41,584 nucleotides of DNA from positions 1 to 41,584 of the forward strand of contig CAMCQY010000017.1 of NCBI GenBank assembly GCA_945877135.1. The letters run 5' to 3'. Under the pieces are notes generated by a model. The model searched no databases. It was not told where the DNA came from and saw nothing but the letters and a program-made list of their open reading frames with translations. A program made the translations under genes and the position numbers. This document shows positions 1 through 7,590 of this stretch, piece by piece. How positions within the stretch are numbered: position 1 is the first letter of the stretch; each line of letters opens with the position of its first letter. This DNA comes from Candidatus Kuenenia stuttgartensis. GTDB lineage: Bacteria > Planctomycetota > Planctomycetia > Pirellulales > UBA1268.

Positions 1-263
1 TCGAGCCTGCTGCCGTCGCCAAACGCATCGAGATAGCAGCGGGTCGCCGCGGCCTGCTCGTTGCCAGCAGGCAGGGCCTCGAGAGCCAGCAGTGCATCGA
101 GTGCAAACGACGTGTAGTAGAGATCGGGCCGGCCGCCGCGATTGCAGTAGCCACCGCCTGGGGTCGCGAGCGACTGGAGAAACGACACCACGAGTTCAGT
201 CGCCTCGCCGAGCGTCCGCCGGGCGAGGCGGGCCACCTGCAGCATCTGCAGTCGCTGGCTCAT
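1..263 (-). CDS. Prenyltransferase / terpene-cyclase repeat protein, N-terminal part (runs off the window)
   Basis: The first 87 residues of a protein whose remainder lies beyond position 1. After a helical start comes a Gly-rich stretch, GGGYCNRGGRPDLYYTSFAL, and then a helix rich in Leu and Ala. This is the look of the alpha/alpha repeats of the protein prenyltransferase beta subunit and squalene-hopene cyclase superfamily. The start ATG overlaps the stop of the DUF116-polyprenyl synthetase gene by four bases (ATGA), so translation is probably coupled. A synthetase followed directly by a cyclase-like protein suggests that the second acts on a prenyl substrate. The catalytic part is not visible, so cyclase, prenyltransferase and non-enzymatic repeat protein all remain possible. 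Confidence 0.6.
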   Translation of the reverse strand, partial: MSQRLQMLQVARLARRTLGEATELVVSFLQSLATPGGGYCNRGGRPDLYYTSFALDALLALEALPAGNEQAAATRCYLDAFGDGSRL

Positions 264-2062
264 GCCGTCGCAGCCGGGCTCGCGGCGGCTGACTGTAGCC
301 CGGCGCCGTTCTCGCGGGCCACTTTCGCCTCCTGCTCGCGGCAGTAGCCCTCGAAGGTGAGCTCGTTGAACATCTTCGCCAGCACCCGCCGCAGCAGCCC
401 CTTCAGCGTCGCATCGGAGAGGCCCTCGAGGGCCCGCACCGCCTGCTCCTTGTAGCTCTCGAGCAGCAGCGCCGCCTTCTCGTCGGCCTTGGCCGTGCGG
501 ATCGCCTCGCGGAGACGGTCGGGCGTGGCGGCGGGATGGGGTTTTCCCGAGTTGATGGCCGCGAGCATCTCGCGGTCGTCGCCGCGAGCCCGTTCGGCCG
601 CGAGAGCGAGCACCACGCTCGGCCGCGACTCGACATTGCTGACAAGGCCCGCGTCATCGAGCATGTCTTCAAGGTCATCCTTGATCTGGTAGGCGATGCC
701 CACCGCCTCGCTGTAAGCCCGCAAGGCATCGGAGACCTCGTCCGCCCGGCCGGCGCCGATGGCAGCCAGTTGCAGCGCCACGTCGAACGCGGGCGATGTC
801 TTAAGCCGGAAGATCTCCAGCACCTGGCGGCTGGCCAACTGCGAGGGATTTCGGCTCCAGGCGAGTTCGGCGCCCTGCCCCTGACAGAGCAGCCGCTGCG
901 CGCCGGCGGCCTCCCGAACGGCGGCGCGGATGCGATCGGCATCGAGCCCCGACTCCGCCAGCAAACGGTAGCCCTCGCCGATCAGCAGGTCGCCCACGTT
1001 GAGTGCAATCGGCACGCCGTGCGCTCCGCAGAGCGTCGGCTCGCCATACCGCTCCAGATCACCGTCCTCGATGTCGTCGTGGACGAGCGACGCCTTGTGA
1101 AAACACTCCACAGCCACGGCGATCCGCTGGATCGCGTCGATCGCGTGGGTGTCGTGGGGCTTGATCCCATCGTGCTTCTCGTCGCCGTCAACAGGCCGCA
1201 ATGCCTCGAACACGGCCGCAGCCAGAAAAGGCCGCCAGCGTCGGCCGCCGACAGCCAGCCACTCCCGGCCGATCTCCTCGGCATGGCCCACCGGAGGCCC
1301 CATCAGCCGATCGAGCGCCGGCCGTTCGAACCACGTCTTCACGGTGTCGTGCAAGCCGCCGAGATCGAGCCGACGCGACCGGTCGGCCGCCTCGAGGTGG
1401 ATGTAGTCCCAGACCCAGTCCACATCGACCGTCGTATCGATGCAGTCGTCCTGCAGGAGCGGCACGGCCACTGCCGGAATCGCCGCCGCCTGCACGTGCG
1501 AAAATGTCTTTTCGAGCACAGCCATGCAGCTCACGCCGACGATCGCCTCGATCGTGCCGGTCTGCACCATCGCCATCACCAGTGCCGAGCCCTCGGCCAC
1601 GAGCACCGCGTAGCCAAGCCGCTCGGCCTCCGCCTGGAAATCCTGGATCGAGCAGAGGCCGCACTGCTTGCACAGCAGGCCGAATTCGTCGAAGGGCGCC
1701 GGGCAGCGGTTCTCCACCCGCAGGCACTTGGGCATGAGCAGGAGCCGGCGCTCGAAGGGCACAGCAGCGAGGGCGTCGCGCCACGACTCGTTATTGACCG
1801 TGACGACCGCGTAATCGAGAAACGATTCCGACAGGCCAGCGACGGCCAGCGCGGCGGTCGCCCGCCGCCGAAGTTCCTCCATGCCCAGTGGAGGCACGGC
1901 CCGGTCATGGGTCATCCCGCGACGCACGGCATCGCGGAGGGCATCGCGATCCGCCTTCGTCGGGGGGATGCCGGCCTGCGGCGGCCGCGACCGGATCACC
2001 GCCGGCGGCACCGGTGGCGGCAGGATCGCAAGCGCAATCGTCGCTGGGTCTGCGGTGGACAT
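260..2062 (-). CDS. DUF116 - polyprenyl synthetase fusion protein
   Basis: A 600-residue protein with two parts. Residues about 60-225 look like DUF116, a cysteine-rich domain of unknown function: C113, C120, C131, C134 and C137 are followed by C179 in VGVSC and by C207. Residues about 245-570 are a trans-isoprenyl diphosphate synthase of the GGPP/FPP type. It has GGRRWRP (272-278), the first Asp-rich motif DDIED (329-333), KTS (421-423) and the second motif DDLED (462-466), so it should be active in chain elongation. The ATG at 2062 was chosen over an upstream extension because AGGAGAGG lies just before it and the extension would run into the preceding gene. It sits 52 bases after the ferredoxin gene and overlaps the next gene. 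The fusion itself is unusual; product chain length cannot be read from sequence with confidence. Confidence 0.85.
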   Translation of the reverse strand: MSTADPATIALAILPPPVPPAVIRSRPPQAGIPPTKADRDALRDAVRRGMTHDRAVPPLGMEELRRRATAALAVAGLSESFLDYAVVTVNNESWRDALAAVPFERRLLLMPKCLRVENRCPAPFDEFGLLCKQCGLCSIQDFQAEAERLGYAVLVAEGSALVMAMVQTGTIEAIVGVSCMAVLEKTFSHVQAAAIPAVAVPLLQDDCIDTTVDVDWVWDYIHLEAADRSRRLDLGGLHDTVKTWFERPALDRLMGPPVGHAEEIGREWLAVGGRRWRPFLAAAVFEALRPVDGDEKHDGIKPHDTHAIDAIQRIAVAVECFHKASLVHDDIEDGDLERYGEPTLCGAHGVPIALNVGDLLIGEGYRLLAESGLDADRIRAAVREAAGAQRLLCQGQGAELAWSRNPSQLASRQVLEIFRLKTSPAFDVALQLAAIGAGRADEVSDALRAYSEAVGIAYQIKDDLEDMLDDAGLVSNVESRPSVVLALAAERARGDDREMLAAINSGKPHPAATPDRLREAIRTAKADEKAALLLESYKEQAVRALEGLSDATLKGLLRRVLAKMFNELTFEGYCREQEAKVARENGAGLQSAAASPAATA

Positions 2063-2114
2063 CGCGGGCACCTCTCCTGGGGAAAGCACAGTATGCCGTT
2101 TCACGCGGTCTTCG

Positions 2115-3029
2115 TCAGGCCGTCCCACCCGCATCAGCAGCTCCAGCCGCCTCTTTCGCGGCAGACGCCCGGGCAGCCGCCGCCTCGACCCGCCGCTGAA
2201 TCTCCTCGGGAGATGGCAGGGCATCGAGCACCTCGCGGGGGATTTGGGCCGCGTCGGCGAGTTTCGTGAGGCACCGCCGCCGTTCGCTCAGCGCCTGATC
2301 GGCACTCCGCTCCTTGGAAAACCTGGTCTTGGCGTCAGCGCTCCGCTCCCTGAGCTTGGCGTAGATGTCGCCGCCGAGGAGCGCGGAGATATCAACCTTC
2401 ATCTTCTCGCGGTGAACGTCCGATTCCGCCACCGGTCCGCCGTCGATCGGGCCCGCGTGATACTTCGGAAACATGATCGCCACCTCGGGGCAGACCCGCG
2501 AGCAGGCTGGGCAGTTGACCTTGCAGTTGGCCGGGTTCTCGACACGCAGCGTGTGGTCGGTCGCCACGCCGTAGACGTCGAACAGGCAGAAGCTCAGGCA
2601 CTGCATGCAGTTGGTGCACCGAGCCGTGTCGATCACCGGAAACCACGGCTTCCACGTCTCGGCTGTGTTGGCGATCGGTCCGTTGGCGACGGCAGACGCC
2701 TCCGGCGGCCGGTTCATCCGCCGCTCGCCCCGGGCCTCTTCGACGGCGGCGACGGTCTCGCCGACCGACAGCCCCGTGACATCGCGAATCGTAACGTCAC
2801 ACCGTCCACTGGGATCACTCACTACGGGCGGCCCGTCAGGAAAACAGCCGATCACGATCAATGCGCCGCCGGCCTGGAGGTCGGCCGCAGCCGCTCCGGC
2901 CCGCGTGACGGCATACCCGCGGTCGAGAAGCGACGCGAAGATGCTGGCTCGGTCGGTCGCGGGCAGCGGTATGGCCCCGGCACCCTCGTAGACGACCACC
3001 CGCGGCGGAAGCAACGCTTCAGCAATCAT
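2115..3029 (-). CDS. Protein with two [4Fe-4S] ferredoxin-type clusters
   Basis: A 304-residue soluble protein. Residues 138-148 give C-x2-C-x2-C-x3-C (CTNCMQCLSFC) and residues 169-180 give C-x3-C-x2-C-x3-C (CKVNCPACSRVC). Each should hold one [4Fe-4S] cluster, so this is an electron-transfer protein. The N-terminal 120 residues carry a Rossmann-like stretch (GGALIVIGCFPDGPPV) that I cannot place. The C-terminus is charged and helical (SERRRCLTKLADAAQIPREV) and ends in an Ala-rich tail. The ATG overlaps the stop of the HdrA-like gene by four bases. It probably supplies electrons to, or takes them from, the radical SAM enzyme or the DUF116 domain encoded next to it. Confidence 0.85.
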   Translation of the reverse strand: MIAEALLPPRVVVYEGAGAIPLPATDRASIFASLLDRGYAVTRAGAAAADLQAGGALIVIGCFPDGPPVVSDPSGRCDVTIRDVTGLSVGETVAAVEEARGERRMNRPPEASAVANGPIANTAETWKPWFPVIDTARCTNCMQCLSFCLFDVYGVATDHTLRVENPANCKVNCPACSRVCPEVAIMFPKYHAGPIDGGPVAESDVHREKMKVDISALLGGDIYAKLRERSADAKTRFSKERSADQALSERRRCLTKLADAAQIPREVLDALPSPEEIQRRVEAAAARASAAKEAAGAADAGGTA

Positions 3030-3418
3030 GATCGGGCTCCGTCGGGAGTCGCGAGCCCGCCGGCCAGCACGGCCTCCGCGGTATCGGTCCGCATGTTGAG
3101 AATCTCCACGCCCTGCTTCGGCAGCGGTGCATCGGCAAGGGCGAAGAGCCCCTGCACGGCCCGGGGCCAGCAGGCGAATATCCTGAGCGGACGATCGCCA
3201 CGGGCCAGTTCTGCCAGGTGCGGATCGCGACGGGCGGCCATCTCACAGAGATCGGGCACCATTTCAAAGCCACGGCCCGCCGCCGCGAGGCCCTCGAGCA
3301 CGGCATCCTTCACGGCGGCCGGTACCACCTGTGCATACGCGCAGCGGCAATAGAGGATCCGCGCGGCGTCGTCGGCCAGCATGGCGGCCGTTTCTGCCTG
3401 TGGGTGTGGCTCGGTCAT
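3026..3418 (-). CDS. Small cysteine protein resembling the HdrA N-terminal domain
   Basis: A 130-residue protein with no signal peptide. It has a YCRC pair (C24, C26), a third cysteine in PDLCEM (C58) and a fourth in FACWPRA (C83). The order CxC, then LC, then hydrophobic-A-C-x-P-R resembles the N-terminal cysteine domain of heterodisulfide reductase subunit A, where the last motif is usually AACSPR. That comparison is made by eye and is an inference. The ATG overlaps the radical SAM stop (ATGA) and its own stop overlaps the ferredoxin start, so three genes appear translationally coupled. An Fe-S or thiol redox role alongside the ferredoxin is likely. A start further upstream would intrude into the radical SAM gene. 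Confidence 0.7.
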   Translation of the reverse strand: MTEPHPQAETAAMLADDAARILYCRCAYAQVVPAAVKDAVLEGLAAAGRGFEMVPDLCEMAARRDPHLAELARGDRPLRIFACWPRAVQGLFALADAPLPKQGVEILNMRTDTAEAVLAGGLATPDGARS

Positions 3419-4656
3419 GGGTGGATCCTTCCCGCCGTCGGATACGTACCGAAGTCGTTGAACCAATACCGCTTCGCAAAACGATACATCCAGTGCTTCT
3501 CCGGAATTTCGCGGCCCGGGAGATCCTGGCTCGACCGGGGCGTCATCGCCAGCAGCTCCTGGCGGGCGGTGCCACGCTGGGTCGTGTCGTGCGCCCCGTG
3601 GCGGTCGGCGATCTCGAGGATCAGACGCGGATTCTCGAGCACCACGCAGCCGCGGCTGTGTTGGGCTGCCGCGTCACGCATGTCTTTCAAAAATGCCGAC
3701 TGCGTCACCTGCTCGTAGAACGATCCCGTGCCGACCTTTTCTACCGCCAGTTGGATGATGGGGCAGGGTTCGATACCGCCCGACGGGCCGACATGGTGCG
3801 TGAGGCCGACCGCCATCGGGCAGAGCGCGTCTCCCTTGTCGTCGTAGTAGGCATCGACGATGGCGATCGGAAGCCTCGCCCGCTGCTCCACCACGAACTT
3901 TCGCACGCGAACGAGCTGGTCGGGCGTGAGCGCCAGTTCCGGCGACGCCTCGGGGCCAACCGGGCGATAGCCATGAAACCAGGCATAGTGCACGCCCAGG
4001 TCGATCAGCCGCCGGAGCCACTCTTCGGTGAGCATGGTGTCGATGTTGGAGCGACAGAGGCTCGTGGCCACGCCCGTGATCAGTCGAGCCTCGAGGCAGA
4101 TTTCGAGGCCACGCAGCGACCGGTCGAGTACCTGACGGCTGCCGCGACGGATGTCGCTCGTCGCAGCGTCACCCTCGATGCTCACCAGCGGCGTGGCGTT
4201 GCCGAGAGACTGCAGGCGGCGGGCCACCTCGGGCGTGATCAGCTGGCCGTTGGTGAAGATTTGGAAGTAGCAATCGGGGTGGGCGGCCAGCAGGTCGAGC
4301 AGCCGCGGGTGGAGGAATGGCTCCCCCCCGAGCAGCCCGAAGAACACGTTGCCGTGCGCCTTCGCGTCACGGATGAGTGCATCGAGCGTCTCGAACGGCA
4401 CCATCGTCCGCGGCGCCTGGACGTCAACCCAGCAGCCCTGGCACTTGAGGTTGCAGGAATTGATGATCGAGAGATGGAGGAACGGGGGGAAGACGACTCC
4501 GCGACGCTGTCTCGCCTTGAATTTCTCGACGGCGATCAGCCCCTTCACGCCAAAATTCCAGCCGAATTTCCAGAGGCAGTTGGGCGCCACCGACGACAGC
4601 ATGTGGCCGGCCATCTGGGGGAGGATCATCGGGGGTAGGCGTGGGAGTAATTTCAT
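3415..4656 (-). CDS. Radical SAM enzyme with SPASM/twitch-like C-terminal cysteines
   Basis: A 413-residue protein. The CNLKCQGC motif (C68, C72, C75) is the C-x3-C-x2-C site for the SAM-cleaving [4Fe-4S] cluster. GGEPFLHP downstream is the usual GGEP motif that contacts SAM. Further cysteines occur in DALCPM, IEPCPI and SRGCVV, in the spacing style of SPASM or twitch domains that bind an auxiliary cluster. The enzyme should generate a 5'-deoxyadenosyl radical; the substrate is unknown. The ATG at 4656 has no clear ribosome site. A TTG at 4683 with GAGG upstream would add nine residues and is a real alternative. It is the first gene after a repeat-filled gap and heads a tightly overlapping set, so it may have its own promoter. 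Confidence 0.9.
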   Translation of the reverse strand: MKLLPRLPPMILPQMAGHMLSSVAPNCLWKFGWNFGVKGLIAVEKFKARQRRGVVFPPFLHLSIINSCNLKCQGCWVDVQAPRTMVPFETLDALIRDAKAHGNVFFGLLGGEPFLHPRLLDLLAAHPDCYFQIFTNGQLITPEVARRLQSLGNATPLVSIEGDAATSDIRRGSRQVLDRSLRGLEICLEARLITGVATSLCRSNIDTMLTEEWLRRLIDLGVHYAWFHGYRPVGPEASPELALTPDQLVRVRKFVVEQRARLPIAIVDAYYDDKGDALCPMAVGLTHHVGPSGGIEPCPIIQLAVEKVGTGSFYEQVTQSAFLKDMRDAAAQHSRGCVVLENPRLILEIADRHGAHDTTQRGTARQELLAMTPRSSQDLPGREIPEKHWMYRFAKRYWFNDFGTYPTAGRIHP

Positions 4657-4702
4657 GGCATTCAGAAGTATGGATGATTTCAAGCAGCGAGCAACCTCGC
4701 TC

Positions 4703-4849
4703 CATGCAAGCCCGACGCGCCAGCGAGGGAATCCGCGTCGCGTTCCCGTAAGGCCATCCGCATTCCCTTGCTAGCGGTGCGGGCTTGGATGATGCAGTGA
4801 GGCACGCGCGGCCCACTCCCATGCAAGCCCGACGCGCCAGCGAGGAAAT
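4703..4849. repeat. Dispersed intergenic repeat, family A: two direct copies and one inverted
   Basis: The 26 bases at 4703-4728 and at 4820-4845 are identical; each begins CATGCAAGCCCGACGCGCC. Between them, at about 4765-4792, lies a related copy in the opposite orientation (CTTGCTAGCGGTGCGGGCTT). The same motif returns at about 22789-22862 and 26089-26173, each time as an inverted pair. The block fills most of the gap between the radical SAM and CobW genes. No open reading frame crosses it convincingly. It could fold as RNA and affect expression of the genes downstream on the minus strand. Confidence 0.8.
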
Positions 4850-4884
4850 CTCAGCGGCTGTTGGGTTGTCGCTCCCGTCCCCAT

Positions 4885-6000
4885 TTATACCCGCGCAGGG
4901 ATCCGGTGGGTCGGAACCGGCCTGCCCGGGCGGAAGTGTTCGAGATGCATGACCTCGTGCGGCACGTTTGCCGCCGCGGCCGATACCGCTGCCCGCACCG
5001 CCCGCTCCAGGTCTGCCGGGTCGGCCTCGGCCCGCAGGTTCACGAGCAACCGGCCGATATCCACCGGCTCAGCGAGCCGATGCGAGAGGTGGGCCACGTC
5101 GGCAGTGCGGACGAGATTCGCGGCGGCGAGTTCGTAGGGATCACCCTCGATCGCGAGCGTGCCCTTGAGATGCGCGATTTCGTGGCCGCTGGCGGCGAGT
5201 GCCTCGCGGATCTGCGAGAGGATCGCTACGAGCAGCGTGTTGCCGTCAAACTCAGCCGCATCAGCCGCCCCGATCCGCACTTCGGCATTGAGCCAGCCGA
5301 GAAGCGACTCCCCGAGCGCATAGCGGTCGTAATCGATCTCGGCGATCGCCGCCGCCTGCGATGCGTCGGCCAGCAGCCGTGCAAACCAAGGCTCGAGGCC
5401 TGTGCCGGCGCGGGCTGAGCATTCCAGGACGGATGCCCGCGGGTTCACTGCCGCGAGGGCTGTCCGCAGTCGTTCGAGCCGCGGGGCATCAACGAGGTCG
5501 CACTTGTTGATGGCGACGATCTCCGCCTCTTCCAGCTGCTTGCGATAGATGTAGCCAACGTGCTCGGAGAGTTTCGCGTCGGCAAGCCCCAGCACGCGTT
5601 CGGCCCGCAGCGGATCGACCACCACGCTCATCGGCGCCACCGCGAACCGGTCGCCGTAGATCTGCTCCAGCGGCAGCGTCACCGTCGCCACGAGGTCGGT
5701 GCAGCTCCCGACCGGCTCGGCGATCAGCACGTCGGGTGCGGTTTCCCGCACGAGCGACTCGGCCGCCTCGACCAATGACGTGAACCGGCAGCAGAAGCAA
5801 CCGCCCACGATCTCCTCGACGGGCATGCGGTGGGCCGCGGCGAGCGCCGTATCGACGAGCCCTCCACCCTGATCGTTTGTGACCAGCCCCACGCGGAGGC
5901 CACGGGCGGTGAGCCAGTCGGCCAGCCGCAGGATCGACGTCGTCTTGCCGGCCCCGAGAAAGCCGCCGACCATGATGTAGCGTGCTGTCGCGACGGTCAC
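4885..6000 (-). CDS. CobW/COG0523-family GTPase (metallochaperone type)
   Basis: A 371-residue GTPase. The P-loop is GFLGAGKTT (13-21), the family's metal-binding CxCC motif is GGCFCC (66-71), and the guanine-specificity motif is NKCD (166-169). The C-terminal third differs from the usual CobW_C domain. Proteins of this family use GTP to deliver a metal or load a cofactor. The ATG overlaps the stop of the GcvH-like gene by four bases, so the two are probably made together. No cobalamin, nitrile hydratase or urease gene is nearby, so the client is likely encoded in this same gene train. Family assignment is firm; metal and client are unknown. Confidence 0.9.
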   Translation of the reverse strand: MTVATARYIMVGGFLGAGKTTSILRLADWLTARGLRVGLVTNDQGGGLVDTALAAAHRMPVEEIVGGCFCCRFTSLVEAAESLVRETAPDVLIAEPVGSCTDLVATVTLPLEQIYGDRFAVAPMSVVVDPLRAERVLGLADAKLSEHVGYIYRKQLEEAEIVAINKCDLVDAPRLERLRTALAAVNPRASVLECSARAGTGLEPWFARLLADASQAAAIAEIDYDRYALGESLLGWLNAEVRIGAADAAEFDGNTLLVAILSQIREALAASGHEIAHLKGTLAIEGDPYELAAANLVRTADVAHLSHRLAEPVDIGRLLVNLRAEADPADLERAVRAAVSAAAANVPHEVMHLEHFRPGRPVPTHRIPARV

Positions 6001-6557
6001 ACATCGTCTCCCGGTTCAGACTCGGCAGATGGGGTGGGCATCTCGTGAGTATGCCCGTCGCCATCACTATAGCGGGATGCCTGCAGCTGATTGATCGTCG
6101 CGGTGAGCAGCGCGATGTAGCCGTGGACGTCGAGATGGCCCGGCGTGGGCGTGCCCTGCACCGCATAGAGCCAGCCGGCGCCGTAGGGGTCCGAATGCGT
6201 GAGGCACGCTTCGGCGGTGAGCGCCGGATTGGCCGACTGCAGCGTCCCATCGACCACGCAGAAGAGTTCGCTCACCGCCTTGAAGCCCTCGACGGTGCCG
6301 AGCCGCTCGCCGCCGGCGACAGTCTGGCCCGGCTTCACCTCGAGCACCATCTCCACCAGTTCGCCGAGCATCCGCGTGGCAAACTTCGTGAAGCCGACGT
6401 GCCAGAGCCGCGGCGTGTCGCCGCGAGCATCGAGAGTTCCCACGTCGTCGATGGGCCGGCCATCCGCGGGCCGCATCCAAAAATGCGACGGCGCGTAGAG
6501 GCAGTCTACGGGGAACCGCGCCGAAAAGTGGGCATGCCGAAAGCGGACGGTTTCCAT
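5997..6557 (-). CDS. GcvH-like lipoyl-carrier protein with C-terminal extension
   Basis: A 186-residue protein. Residues 20-150 follow the glycine cleavage H-protein fold: SHFWMRP near the start (compare HEWVR), HVGFTKFATRMLGELV, then GTVEGFKAVSELF with Lys93 in the position of the lipoylated lysine, and a late DPYGAGWLY. Canonical H proteins have about 125-130 residues; this one has an N-terminal insertion and about 35 extra C-terminal residues with a His/Asp-rich tail (DGDGHTHEMP). No gcvT or gcvP lies nearby, so the carrier may serve another pathway. Start chosen at METVRF because the upstream extension overlaps the RluA gene. The frame is coupled to the CobW gene. Confidence 0.75.
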   Translation of the reverse strand: METVRFRHAHFSARFPVDCLYAPSHFWMRPADGRPIDDVGTLDARGDTPRLWHVGFTKFATRMLGELVEMVLEVKPGQTVAGGERLGTVEGFKAVSELFCVVDGTLQSANPALTAEACLTHSDPYGAGWLYAVQGTPTPGHLDVHGYIALLTATINQLQASRYSDGDGHTHEMPTPSAESEPGDDV

Positions 6558-6567
6558 GACTGAGATG

Positions 6568-7590
6568 CTATCCGCCTGCCACCCGCCCACGCAACGAACG
6601 CAGTCGGTCGAGCAGCCTTTTGATGTCGGCGGGCAGCGGGCTTTCGAAGCGGAGATCGACCCCTGTTTCAGGATGCACGAATCCCAGTTCGGCGGCATGC
6701 AGCATCACCCGCGGGGCCTGCGACGTGTCCTCCACTTTCATGTGCCGCGGGGCGGAGTAGACCCGCTCGCCGCAGACCGGGTGGCCGATCTCGGCAAGAT
6801 GGATACGGATCTGGTGGGTGCGGCCGGTCTCGAGCCGGCACTCGACGAGCGTGAAGGCGTCGCCGAAATGCTCGACGGGCTGCACGTGGGTAACGGCCCG
6901 CTTTCCTTCCTCTGTCTCGGACGACCCGCGACGGCCGTCACCGCGATCACGGACGAGATTCGTCTGAATCGTGCCTGCCCCGACCCGCCCCACGCAGATC
7001 GCGAGATACCGCCGGTGCGTCGTATGGGCCCGGAACTGTTCAGCGAGGATCCGCTCGGCCGGAACCGTGCGGGCAAACACGACAAGCCCGCTCGTCTCGC
7101 GATCGATCCGGTGCACCGCCCGCACCGGCGGGATGTGGCGGGGCTTTTTGTTGCCGCGGGCGCCGTGACGGGCGAAGAGATGCTTCGAGATGGCGTCGGG
7201 CACCAGTTCGTCGAGCGTCGGCTGCACCTGCCGCCGCCGCGTCGGCCAGGAGAGTTCCTCGGTGTGCCGCGTGGTGGTGATGCCGGTCGGCTTGTCCACC
7301 ACCACGACCTGATCGTCGAGATGGACGACCCGCACATCGTCGGCCTTTGGTGGCGCGGCCGCGGCCGCGGCGAGCACCTTCACCACCTCGCCATCCTTGA
7401 GCCGCCGCGCCGTGTCGGTGCAGATGTTGCCGTGGATCATCACCCGCCGCGACCGCACGAGCTTTTGTACTTGCGACCAGCTCGCCGCGCCGGAGTCACC
7501 CGCGGTCAGCTTGGCGCGGAGAAAGGCCGCGACCGTCTGGCCGCGGTCGGCGGCGGTGACATGGTGGACGATGCCGGGGGAGGGTTTCAT
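6568..7590 (-). CDS. RluA-family RNA pseudouridine synthase
   Basis: A 340-residue enzyme that converts uridine to pseudouridine in RNA. Residues 1-75 form an S4-like RNA-binding domain (LVRSRRVMIHGNICTDTARR). The catalytic core has HRIDRETSGL with the catalytic Asp163, then RRYLAI, and the late motif GRTHQIRIHLAEIGHPVCGE. Compared with RluC or RluD it has a charged insertion around residues 110-150 (PTRRRQ to RHGARGNKKP). The start ATG has no clear Shine-Dalgarno. It ends 10 bases before the GcvH-like gene and may share its transcript, but a functional link is not expected. The exact target site cannot be told. Confidence 0.92.
   Translation of the reverse strand: MKPSPGIVHHVTAADRGQTVAAFLRAKLTAGDSGAASWSQVQKLVRSRRVMIHGNICTDTARRLKDGEVVKVLAAAAAAPPKADDVRVVHLDDQVVVVDKPTGITTTRHTEELSWPTRRRQVQPTLDELVPDAISKHLFARHGARGNKKPRHIPPVRAVHRIDRETSGLVVFARTVPAERILAEQFRAHTTHRRYLAICVGRVGAGTIQTNLVRDRGDGRRGSSETEEGKRAVTHVQPVEHFGDAFTLVECRLETGRTHQIRIHLAEIGHPVCGERVYSAPRHMKVEDTSQAPRVMLHAAELGFVHPETGVDLRFESPLPADIKRLLDRLRSLRGRVAGG

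Noticed and set aside
536-2269. Long plus-strand open frame (577 codons) opposite the DUF116-synthetase gene
   Set aside because: Its translation is His/Arg/Gln-rich without motifs, and the minus strand carries clear catalytic motifs; a GC-rich antisense shadow.
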